Assembly: GCA_947441325.1 (NCBI GenBank)
Contig: CANETR010000140.1
Coordinates: 1-6,110, forward strand
Origin: Saprospiraceae bacterium
GTDB lineage: Bacteria > Bacteroidota > Bacteroidia > Chitinophagales > Saprospiraceae
Length of the DNA: 6,110 nucleotides
Reading direction: 5' to 3'
The notes under the pieces were generated by a model that saw nothing but the letters and a program-made list of their open reading frames with translations, did not search any database and had not been told where the DNA came from. Positions 1 through 5,253 of the stretch are shown piece by piece (positions within the stretch are counted from its first letter, which is position 1; each line of letters begins with the position of its first letter). The translations under genes and the position numbers were made by a program.

Positions 1-143
1 ACATAAATCAATCCTGTAATAAAGGTCATCAGCTTTTTTCATTAAGTCTAAACGATTTACCTGAAGGTGCTTACATAATTCAATTAAGTGACGAATCAGA
101 AAATATAATTAGCAAACAGACTTTAATAAAAGCGGCAAACTAA
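1..143 (+). CDS. 3' end of a probable T9SS-secreted protein (C-terminal sorting domain, partial)
   Basis: An open frame enters from the left edge (codons in phase from base 3) and stops at TAA 141-143, giving 46 visible residues. They contain LPEGAYIIQLSDESENII and end in SKQTLIKAAN. The pattern of leucine, proline or serine, G-x-Y, alternating hydrophobic beta-strand residues and a short basic tail is what the type A C-terminal domain of type IX secretion cargo looks like. In that family the domain directs export across the outer membrane and is then removed by the PorU sortase. The passenger domain lies outside the window, so its activity is unknown. A strong terminator 18 bases after the stop ends the unit. 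The family call rests on a short tail only and is moderately sure; that this is a real coding end is more certain. Confidence 0.72.
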   Translation, partial: INQSCNKGHQLFSLSLNDLPEGAYIIQLSDESENIISKQTLIKAAN

Positions 144-160
144 AGTTTATTATAAATCTC

Positions 161-197
161 AAAAAGAACCTTTCAGTCTTTGAAAGGTTCTTTTTTT
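161..197 (+). terminator. Intrinsic terminator after the T9SS-tail gene
   Basis: A perfect 15-bp inverted repeat (arms 161-175 and 181-195, core GAACCTTTCA / TGAAAGGTTC) encloses a 5-base loop and runs into a T tract at 191-197. It starts 18 bases after the upstream stop codon. Because the A and T ends also pair, it might work in both directions, but no gene converges on it from the right. It separates the upstream gene from the tRNA unit. Confidence 0.9.
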
Positions 198-288
198 ATT
201 TTACAAAGAATAAATCGTTAAAATGCAAGGCATTACCAATATTCAGCATAATAGATCAAAAGCTTGTAAATAAAAAAGCTATTATAAG

Positions 289-319
289 TTGGGTTAATTG
301 ATTTTTATTTTTAACTTTG
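289..319 (+). promoter_or_regulatory. Putative Bacteroidota-type promoter of the tRNA-Glu array
   Basis: TAACTTTG at 312-319 matches the Bacteroidota -7 consensus TAnnTTTG exactly. A TTG at 289-291 lies 20 bases upstream, where the -33 element (TTTG) is expected. Transcription would start near 325, leaving a 5' leader of about a dozen bases before the first tRNA at 338. No similar box is obvious in the two inter-tRNA spacers, which supports one transcript for the three tRNAs. Inferred from consensus only. Confidence 0.55.
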
Positions 320-337
320 CATCCGCAAATAAAAACT

Positions 338-412
338 GGCCCGTTCGTCTATCGGTTAGGACTCAAGATTTTCATTCTTGCAAGAGGGGTTCGACTCCCC
401 TACGGGCTACCA
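338..412 (+). tRNA. tRNA-Glu (anticodon UUC), copy 1
   Basis: It folds as a canonical cloverleaf. The acceptor stem is 338-344 with 402-408, with G1 opposite U72 as a wobble pair and discriminator A409. The D arm is 347-362, with GG in its loop. The anticodon stem CAAGA/TCTTG (364-368 / 376-380) encloses loop TTTTCAT, with anticodon TTC at 371-373. The T arm is AGGGG-TTCGACT-CCCCT at 385-401. This is the elongator tRNA that inserts glutamate at GAA and GAG codons; glutamyl-tRNA(Glu) is also the substrate for tetrapyrrole synthesis in organisms using the C5 route. Unlike the two following copies, the sequence continues CCA (410-412), so the 3' end may be genome-encoded here. First gene of a three-tRNA unit. 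Confidence 0.97.
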
Positions 413-426
413 AAGTTTATTGTGTT

Positions 427-515
427 AATTTGAAAATTTAGCAATTTGAGAATTATATTTACTTGAGAAAATTTAAAAAAATTCTCAAATTCTCAAGTCA
501 CCGAATTTTCAAATT
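427..515 (+). repeat. AT-rich inverted-repeat element in the first tRNA spacer
   Basis: The spacer between tRNA copies 1 and 2 is bounded by a 28-base imperfect inverted repeat (427-454 and 488-515). Its outer 12 bases pair perfectly: AATTTGAAAATT against AATTTTCAAATT. A second 12-mer, AATTTGAGAATT at 443-454, has its complement at 480-491, and ACTTGAG at 461-467 pairs with CTCAAGT at 492-498, so alternative foldbacks are possible. The last 29 bases match 26 of 29 in the second spacer, so the two spacers are copies of one element. No open reading frame is present. It could be a small palindromic mobile or REP-like repeat, or a structured spacer in the tRNA precursor. Confidence 0.75.
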
Positions 516-521
516 GTATAA

Positions 522-593
522 GGCCCGTTCGTCTATCGGTTAGGACTCAAGATTTTCATTCTTGCAAGAGGGGTTCGACTCCCCTACGGGCTA
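522..593 (+). tRNA. tRNA-Glu (anticodon UUC), copy 2
   Basis: All 72 bases are identical to copy 1 as far as the discriminator A593, so the cloverleaf is the same; the anticodon TTC is at 555-557. The bases after the discriminator read CAA, so the CCA end is not encoded and must be added by tRNA nucleotidyltransferase. It lies 184 bases downstream of copy 1 (start to start), between the two inverted-repeat spacers, and has no promoter-like box of its own that I can see. Confidence 0.97.
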
Positions 594-600
594 CAAAAAA

Positions 601-724
601 TTAATTTGAGAATTTGAAGATGTAGAAATTTGAGAATTACCCCCCATTTTAGAAAACATATTCATCAAAGTTTGAATTTTTGAAATCATTATCAAATTCT
701 CAAATTACCCAATTTTCAAATTAA
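601..724 (+). repeat. AT-rich inverted-repeat element in the second tRNA spacer
   Basis: The spacer between copies 2 and 3 begins TTAATTTGAGAATT (601-614) and ends AATTTTCAAATTAA (711-724). These pair over 14 positions with one G-T wobble. Inside, AATTTGAGAATT at 627-638 pairs perfectly with AATTCTCAAATT at 695-706. The 29 bases at 694-722 match 487-515 of the first spacer at 26 positions. The centre (639-690) differs from the first spacer and includes a run of six C at 640-645. The element sits 7 bases after one tRNA and 3 before the next. It has no coding capacity and looks like a second, diverged copy of the same palindromic repeat. Confidence 0.75.
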
Positions 725-727
725 AAA

Positions 728-799
728 GGCCCGTTCGTCTATCGGTTAGGACTCAAGATTTTCATTCTTGCAAGAGGGGTTCGACTCCCCTACGGGCTA
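728..799 (+). tRNA. tRNA-Glu (anticodon UUC), copy 3
   Basis: Identical over all 72 bases to copies 1 and 2; the anticodon TTC is at 761-763 and the discriminator is A799. The following bases are CAA, so CCA is not encoded. Its start is 206 bases after that of copy 2. It is the last tRNA of the array: a strong terminator begins 9 bases after the mature 3' end, and no inverted-repeat spacer follows it. Confidence 0.97.
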
Positions 800-808
800 C
801 AAATAAAT

Positions 809-840
809 AAAACCTGTTGATTTTTTCAACAGGTTTTTTT
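809..840 (+). terminator. Intrinsic terminator of the tRNA-Glu array
   Basis: A perfect 12-bp inverted repeat, AAAACCTGTTGA (809-820) with TCAACAGGTTTT (826-837), has a T5 loop and a T tract running to 841. It begins 9 bases after copy 3 and closes the tRNA unit, isolating it from the stress-protein gene downstream. Confidence 0.9.
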
Positions 841-929
841 TATCATACAGGTTAAATCCATTTTTCAAGCCCACAAATAAATTTCACGGCATAAAATAGT
901 CTAAACTTATCGGTATCTCATTTCACAAG

Positions 930-941
930 TGACTTATGTCA
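930..941. promoter_or_regulatory. Palindromic TGAC-N4-GTCA site, possible CRP/FNR-family operator
   Basis: TGAC-TTAT-GTCA is a perfect inverted repeat whose half-sites and 4-base gap resemble the operators of FNR/DNR-type regulators (TTGAY-N4-RTCAA). Its centre (935.5) is about 43-44 bases upstream of the transcription start expected from the TAnnTTTG box at 966-973, close to the class II activator position. A second short palindrome, TCAC-AA-GTGA at 923-932, overlaps its left edge. No matching regulator gene is in the window, so the assignment is inference. Confidence 0.4.
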
Positions 942-965
942 TTTTTTTTAGTGTATGTTTTGGAT

Positions 966-973
966 TACTTTTG
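966..973 (+). promoter_or_regulatory. Putative -7 box for the stress-protein gene
   Basis: TACTTTTG fits TAnnTTTG exactly, 36 bases before the ATG at 1010, and would place the start of transcription near 979-980. No good TTTG -33 element lies 19-20 bases upstream, only a T run at 942-949. That is consistent with activator dependence on the palindrome at 930-941, though in AT-rich DNA the box could be chance. The rest of 841-1009 shows no open frame or other structure I can support. Confidence 0.45.
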
Positions 974-1009
974 AGTAAATTTTAATCCTTAATTTTAAAT
1001 ACATTATTT

Positions 1010-1837
1010 ATGAAGAAAATCCTTGTGCCCACCGATTTTTCAAGTTTTGGAAAGCTTGCAGAAAAGACAGCAATTGACATAGCCATCAAATCAAATGCGG
1101 CTGTAGAATTTATGCATCTGATGGATATACCCAAATACCTAAGCCAATCGGCAACTGCAGATAATGAACTCCCTGAGGAATTAAAATCAAAAGTTGGTGC
1201 TGCTCATCAGTATTTGAACGAGTTGGTACAGCATGCAGAACAGAAAGGATTAAAGGCCAAGTCTTACATTACAGAAACATCTGGCATAGAAGTTATAAAA
1301 AACCATGTAGAACAGCACGAAATTGATTTAATTGTGATAGGTTCGCATGGAGCAAGCGGGCTAAAAGAAGCCTTTCTTGGCTCAAATACTCAGCGTATCT
1401 TACGTAGCTTATCAACCCCTGTTTTGGTGATAAAAAATGATTTGACTGCCAATTTTAAAAATATTGTATTTGCCTCTACTTTTAAGGAAGATGTGCATCA
1501 GGCTTTTGCTAAAATTCTTAACTTTGCTAAGATTTTTGAATCAGCTGTTCATTTACTCTACATAAATATGCCTTATAATTTCGAAGACAGTACAACAAGT
1601 TCCCAACGATTGTTGGAATTTGCATCTCAATATCCAAATCATCAGTTCAAGCAACATATTTTTAATGCCTTTGACGAAGAGAGTGGCATTATAAAATTTT
1701 CAAAGACACATGGTATTGATTTAATTGCTACTACAACACATGGCAAAAGTGGTTTTATGCAAATGCTTTCACCTTCAATAACTGAAAGCCTTGCAAACCA
1801 TTCAAGCATTCCTGTGCTCAGTGTAAATCTAAAATAA
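1010..1837 (+). CDS. Universal stress protein, tandem UspA-type domains
   Basis: A 275-residue cytoplasmic protein of two fused Usp domains, a common Bacteroidota architecture. Domain 1 (about 1-142) starts KKILVPTDFS, with the nucleotide-contacting Asp at D9. It carries an intact G-2x-G-9x-G-S/T ATP-binding motif (G111, G114, G124, S125) followed by the typical STPVLVI strand. Domain 2 (about 150-275) keeps the fold signature (NIVFAS at 151-156, HGKSG at 244-248, IPVLSV at 267-272) but has T157, T242 and P255 at the positions of Asp and two motif glycines, so it probably does not bind ATP. Members help cells survive starvation, oxygen limitation and other stress; a specific partner cannot be read here. 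There is no signal peptide. The ATG at 1010 aligns with the family start and, as usual in this phylum, has no clear ribosome binding site. The methyltransferase gene follows after 28 bp with no terminator, so the two may be co-transcribed. Confidence 0.93.
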   Translation: MKKILVPTDFSSFGKLAEKTAIDIAIKSNAAVEFMHLMDIPKYLSQSATADNELPEELKSKVGAAHQYLNELVQHAEQKGLKAKSYITETSGIEVIKNHVEQHEIDLIVIGSHGASGLKEAFLGSNTQRILRSLSTPVLVIKNDLTANFKNIVFASTFKEDVHQAFAKILNFAKIFESAVHLLYINMPYNFEDSTTSSQRLLEFASQYPNHQFKQHIFNAFDEESGIIKFSKTHGIDLIATTTHGKSGFMQMLSPSITESLANHSSIPVLSVNLK

Positions 1838-1865
1838 TTCAGCAACTGCATCTGAAAACAAAACT

Positions 1866-3239
1866 ATGACTGCCTTTCCAAATGCATTCAAAAATCAGAT
1901 GCAACATCTGCTTAAAGAAGAGTCTGAAACTTTTTTTTCAGCGCTTGAAGGGGTTGCACCTGTTTCTTTAAGATACAATCCTGCTAAAATCAGTGAACTA
2001 CCTGCTGGGCTTCAACAAGTTCCATGGGCAAGTGCAGCCTTTTATTTACCTGAAAGGCCACTTTTTACAGCAGATCCTCTTTTGCATGCAGGGGCATACT
2101 ATGTTCAGGAAGCGTCCTCCATGTTTTTGGAACAGGCCATGAGACAGCATTGTAAACTTTCAGAAAAACTGAGGGTACTCGATTTATGCGCTGCACCTGG
2201 CGGAAAAAGCACGCTGATTGCTTCTCTACTAAATGATGAAAGCTTATTGTTAAGTAACGAAGTCATTCGTTCTAGAGCACATATTCTCTCTGAAAATATT
2301 CAAAAATGGGGTAAAGGAAATGTTTGGGTTTCTAATAATGATCCATCTTACATTTCCAATTCCCTTGCTTCTTTCTTCGACGTTATTGTGGTGGATGCAC
2401 CTTGTTCGGGAGAAGGAATGTTTCGTAAGGCAGCAAACAGTATCGAAGAGTGGTCACCACAGGCTGTGAATCACTGCTCGCTTCGACAACAGCGTATTCT
2501 CCACGATATTTGGAAGTCGCTAAGACCAGGTGGTATATTAATATACAGTACCTGTACATACAATGAATCTGAAAACGAACTGAATCTTGCAAAATTTAAA
2601 GAAAGTTGTGATTTCGACTCTCTAAAATTAAGCCTTGACAGCTCCTGGGGAGTTACAGAAACAGTGCATAATGACATTTTTGGCTATCGTTTTTACCCAC
2701 ATCTGACCAAGGGTGAAGGATTTTTTCTGAGTGTCCTAAAAAAATCGGGCGATAAAAATGTGTCAGACCCTAAAGTCAAAAAAAATGCTCTTTCAAAAGC
2801 CGCTAAGGATAGTGATTTTCTCAAAAGTTGGTGCAATAATCCAAATCTAGAGTTATTTAAAAGAAAAGAACTCATGATTGCAGTGCCAAACTCTTTGAGC
2901 TATGAGGCCCAACTTATTGAATCCAGCTTAAATATTGTAAGTGGAGCAGTAGAATTAGCGGAACTCAACCGAAAAGGATTTATACCCATACCCGCTGCGG
3001 CACTTTGGACAGGTCTGAATAAAGATTCATTCAATATAACTGAATTGGATTTAGAAAATGCGCTAAAGTTTTTGCATCTTGAAAATGTTAACCCTGAAAT
3101 CACAAACACTGCAGAGGGCTGGCAATTGATGACCTATAAAAATTTAGGCTTGGGTTGGATAAAAAAACTCAGCAATCGTGTCAACAATTACTATCCTAAA
3201 GAATGGAGAATAAGAATGTCTTTGGATAAACTTATTTAA
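1866..3239 (+). CDS. rsmF: rRNA cytosine-C5 methyltransferase, RsmF/NSUN (NOL1/NOP2/Sun) family
   Basis: A 457-residue SAM-dependent RNA m5C methyltransferase, close in length to E. coli RsmF, which methylates C1407 of 16S rRNA. The N-terminal region (1-100) has the family-typical SLRYNPAK and the segment around GAYYVQEASSMF (77-87). The Rossmann catalytic domain follows: motif I DLCAAPGGKST (106-116), motif IV VVDAPCSGEGMFRK (175-188) with C180, and motif VI YSTCTYNESENE (227-238) with the nucleophile C230. The block YRFYPHLTKGEGFF (274-287) closes it. After a lysine-rich linker (about 291-316) comes a C-terminal PUA-like RNA-binding region ending LGLGWIKKLSNRVNNYYPKEWRIR (427-450), as in RsmF. 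Both catalytic cysteines are present, so it should be active; that the target is C1407 is inferred from the RsmF-like architecture. The ATG at 1866 is the only in-frame one after the stop at 1830-1832. Confidence 0.93.
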   Translation: MTAFPNAFKNQMQHLLKEESETFFSALEGVAPVSLRYNPAKISELPAGLQQVPWASAAFYLPERPLFTADPLLHAGAYYVQEASSMFLEQAMRQHCKLSEKLRVLDLCAAPGGKSTLIASLLNDESLLLSNEVIRSRAHILSENIQKWGKGNVWVSNNDPSYISNSLASFFDVIVVDAPCSGEGMFRKAANSIEEWSPQAVNHCSLRQQRILHDIWKSLRPGGILIYSTCTYNESENELNLAKFKESCDFDSLKLSLDSSWGVTETVHNDIFGYRFYPHLTKGEGFFLSVLKKSGDKNVSDPKVKKNALSKAAKDSDFLKSWCNNPNLELFKRKELMIAVPNSLSYEAQLIESSLNIVSGAVELAELNRKGFIPIPAAALWTGLNKDSFNITELDLENALKFLHLENVNPEITNTAEGWQLMTYKNLGLGWIKKLSNRVNNYYPKEWRIRMSLDKLI

Positions 3240-3258
3240 GTTTACTTAATACTGCAAA

Positions 3259-3311
3259 TTAACAACAAAAACCAAAAATTTACAAACTGTTAACAAAGAC
3301 ATAATTTTACA
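3259..3311 (+). promoter_or_regulatory. Cluster of TTWACA repeats upstream of the response regulator
   Basis: TTAACA (3259-3264), TTTACA (3279-3284), TTAACA (3290-3295) and TTTACA (3306-3311) all lie on the + strand, two of them exactly 11 bases apart and all upstream of the putative -7 box. PhoB/OmpR-family regulators bind direct repeats of about one helical turn, and the Gram-positive PhoP box is TTAACA-like. The cluster could therefore be an autoregulatory site for the regulator that follows. The other spacings (20 and 16) are less regular, and such hexamers are frequent in AT-rich DNA. Confidence 0.3.
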
Positions 3312-3337
3312 AGCAATAACATTAGACATTATTTTAA

Positions 3338-3345
3338 TAGCTTTG
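3338..3345 (+). promoter_or_regulatory. Putative -7 box for the two-component operon
   Basis: TAGCTTTG, followed by C, matches TAnnTTTG exactly and lies 32 bases before the ATG at 3378; transcription would begin near 3351. A convincing -33 TTTG is missing 19-20 bases upstream, which suggests weak basal or activator-dependent expression. No terminator separates the methyltransferase gene from this point, so read-through from upstream is also possible. Confidence 0.5.
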
Positions 3346-3377
3346 CATAATATTAAAACCTCAATTAACCAAATCCT

Positions 3378-4073
3378 ATGAAAGAGGCAAAAGAATTTAA
3401 AATTCTCATCGCAGATGACGAACCCGATATTCTCGAATTTGTCAGCTACAATTTGGTCAAAGAAGGCTATCAGGTAAGTACTGCAAAAAATGGCTCAGAA
3501 GCCATAGAATTGGCAAAGAAAATTAAACCTCATTTGATTTTGCTCGATATCATGATGCCTGAATTGGATGGTGTGGAAGTATGTCGGGAATTGCGTTCTA
3601 ATCCCGATTTTAAAAATACTATCATAGCCTTTCTTACCGCAAGAAGCGAGGATTATTCACAAATTGTAGGTTTTGAAGTTGGAGGTGATGATTATATTAC
3701 AAAACCCATACGTCCAAGAGTTTTAACAAGTCGAATTTCGGCACTACTCAGAAGATACAGCAATGCGCCATCTGATAGTGGAGACAATGACTTCATTAAA
3801 ATTGCTGATCTAAACATTGACAAAACAAGGGTTTTGGTTTACAAAGGTGAAGAAGAAATTGTATTGGCAAAGAAAGAATTCGAATTGCTTTATCTTCTTG
3901 CATCAAAACCGGGCAAAGTATTCACCCGTGAAGAAATCTTTAAAGTAGTTTGGGGCAATGATGTCATCGTAGGTAATAGAACAATCGACGTTCATATTCG
4001 TAAAATCAGGGAAAAAGTAGGAGAAGACTATATCAAAACCATCAAAGGTATTGGTTATAAATTCGAATTTTAG
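3378..4073 (+). CDS. Response regulator, OmpR/PhoB family (receiver plus winged helix)
   Basis: A 231-residue cytoplasmic DNA-binding regulator. The receiver (about 7-126) has the acidic pocket D13-D14, phospho-acceptor D57 in LLDIMMPELDG, T87 in FLTARS, switch residue Y106 and K109 in DDYITKP, so all phosphorylation residues are present. The C-terminal winged helix (about 138-231) shows the family features KKEFELLYLLASKPGKVFTREEI, the recognition helix in RTIDVHIRKIREKVG (201-215), and the closing GIGYKFEF wing. It would be phosphorylated by the histidine kinase encoded 94 bases downstream and would then bind direct-repeat DNA. The block FLTARSEDYSQIVGF followed by DDYITKPIRP matches a regulator I recall as widespread in Bacteroidota and often labelled PhoB- or PhoP-like; that label does not prove a phosphate role. 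The start follows a plausible promoter by 32 bases. Confidence 0.94.
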   Translation: MKEAKEFKILIADDEPDILEFVSYNLVKEGYQVSTAKNGSEAIELAKKIKPHLILLDIMMPELDGVEVCRELRSNPDFKNTIIAFLTARSEDYSQIVGFEVGGDDYITKPIRPRVLTSRISALLRRYSNAPSDSGDNDFIKIADLNIDKTRVLVYKGEEEIVLAKKEFELLYLLASKPGKVFTREEIFKVVWGNDVIVGNRTIDVHIRKIREKVGEDYIKTIKGIGYKFEF

Positions 4074-4120
4074 TGAATTAATATAGGTTCTCCTTAAAAA
4101 AATAATAATTTTTGTAAATT

Positions 4121-4148
4121 AGCCGCAGCTTCCAGCTTCGGCTTTTTT
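4121..4148 (+). terminator. Terminator-like hairpin between regulator and kinase genes (possible attenuator)
   Basis: AGCCGCAGCT (4121-4130) pairs with AGCTTCGGCT (4134-4143) over 10 positions with one mismatch. The loop is 3 bases and six T follow at 4143-4148. This is a good intrinsic terminator by form, lying 47 bases after the regulator stop and 19 before the kinase ATG, on the coding strand of both. It may terminate a fraction of transcripts so that regulator outnumbers kinase. Alternatively it may end the first unit, with the kinase expressed from its own promoter; the T-rich stretch at 4106-4114 resembles a -7 box only poorly. Confidence 0.7.
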
Positions 4149-4167
4149 ATTCACTAAAATCGATTGT

Positions 4168-5253
4168 ATGATTCTTATATCACCAAAGAATCCAACTCCT
4201 CAGCTTCTTGCCTTTATTACTGCGCTCAATCAATCGATTGCAGTACTGCTTGTTCTACTTATTCTGAAAATTGCATTGCCTGATTCTATTGAATGGTGGG
4301 CAATAGGGATTGTATTTGCCATGCAGCTTATCTTTTCTACGCTGTTCTTTGGTGAAGCCCTTAAAAGATTCATTTACAACAAGGTAAAACTTATATATAA
4401 ATCAATCCACAGCTTAAAAGCTCCCAAGAGCAGTCCCCCTATTCAGGTTGATATCAATACGCATATTATGGATAAGGTGGAAAAAGAAGTGACTGAATGG
4501 GCAAAAGACTGGTCGAAAGAGATCAAATACATGAAGAAAACCGAACAGTTCAGAAAAGAATTTATCGATAATGTATCCCACGAATTAAAAACACCTATCT
4601 TTAATATTCAAGGTTACTTGTACACTCTAATTGAGGGTGGTATGGACGATGCGGAAATCGCTGAAAAGTATTTGCAAAGAGCAATTGATAATGTGGACAG
4701 GATTGCCGAAATTGTACAGGATCTGAATCAGATTTCAAAATTCGAAACTGGTGGTATCCAATTGGATATCAAACCATTCAATGTACATGACCTGGTTGAA
4801 GAAGTTGTTTCTGATATGGAAATCAGTGCACAGCGCAAAAAAATAATTTTGGAATTAAAAGACAATGCTCACAAACCTTATTGGGTAAATGCCGATAGAG
4901 AAATGATTCGTCAGGTTTTGGTGAATTTGGTCTCAAACTCCATAAAATACGGTCGCGAAAACGGTAAAACGCTGATAGGTTTTTACGATTTGGATAAAAA
5001 TATTTTGGTTGAGGTTTCAGATACAGGCAAGGGCATTTCACAGGAACATCTTCCCCGCCTTTTCGAAAGGTTTTACAGGGTGGACAAAGGTAGGTCAAGA
5101 GATGAGGGCGGTACTGGACTTGGACTTTCTATTGTAAAACATATTATTGAAGCACACAATCAGACAATTAACGTTAGAAGTCGTGTTGAGGTCGGTTCCA
5201 CCTTTGGTTTTACTTTAGAAAAAGCTAAAAAACAAGAAAAAATTCAATTATGA
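4168..5253 (+). CDS. Membrane sensor histidine kinase, PhoR-like, without a sensor domain
   Basis: A 361-residue inner-membrane kinase, presumed partner of the regulator encoded just upstream. Two hydrophobic helices (about 13-36 and 43-62) leave an external loop of only some half-dozen residues, so there is no periplasmic ligand domain, and no PAS domain is apparent. A basic, partly coiled-coil linker (about 63-125, including VEKEVTEWAKDWSKEIK) leads to the HisKA domain, with phospho-acceptor H138 in NVSHELKTPIF. The ATPase domain follows: N box RQVLVNLVSNSIKYG (248-262; N253, N257), G1 box DTGKGI (285-290), F region LFERFYRV (298-305) and G2 box GGTGLGLSIVKHI (314-326). All catalytic boxes are intact, so it should be able to phosphorylate the regulator. 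No other in-frame ATG exists after the TAG at 4120-4122. Its stop overlaps the next start as ATGA, suggesting translational coupling. Confidence 0.94.
   Translation: MILISPKNPTPQLLAFITALNQSIAVLLVLLILKIALPDSIEWWAIGIVFAMQLIFSTLFFGEALKRFIYNKVKLIYKSIHSLKAPKSSPPIQVDINTHIMDKVEKEVTEWAKDWSKEIKYMKKTEQFRKEFIDNVSHELKTPIFNIQGYLYTLIEGGMDDAEIAEKYLQRAIDNVDRIAEIVQDLNQISKFETGGIQLDIKPFNVHDLVEEVVSDMEISAQRKKIILELKDNAHKPYWVNADREMIRQVLVNLVSNSIKYGRENGKTLIGFYDLDKNILVEVSDTGKGISQEHLPRLFERFYRVDKGRSRDEGGTGLGLSIVKHIIEAHNQTINVRSRVEVGSTFGFTLEKAKKQEKIQL

Noticed and set aside
640..645. Run of six C in AT-rich DNA as a possible phase-variable tract
   Set aside because: It is short and lies in a non-coding tRNA spacer, where slippage would change neither a reading frame nor a recognisable promoter.
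338..799. Three regularly spaced identical repeats that superficially recall a CRISPR array
   Set aside because: The repeats are 72 bases, fold as complete cloverleafs with a TTC anticodon, and their spacers are related to each other and not unique. They are tRNA genes.
338..1009. tRNA genes as a possible integration site for a mobile element
   Set aside because: No integrase, partial tRNA duplicate or att-like direct repeat beyond the full tRNA copies is visible, and the downstream genes look like housekeeping genes.
3236..3249. Short palindrome TTAAG-TTTA-CTTAA at the end of the methyltransferase gene
   Set aside because: The stem is only 5 bp of mostly A-T pairs and no T tract follows, so it does not support a terminator.
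4106..4122. Possible promoter for the kinase gene (TAATTTTTG and TAAATTAG)
   Set aside because: The first has three bases where the TAnnTTTG consensus has two, the second mismatches the TTTG, and neither has a TTTG about 20 bases upstream.
4823..5098. Open frame of 91 codons on the minus strand inside the kinase gene
   Set aside because: It lies wholly antisense to the intact ATPase domain of the kinase, has unusual cysteine-rich composition, and has no promoter or family feature. It is a shadow of the real gene, as are the other minus-strand frames within 1642-3109 and 5541-5792.
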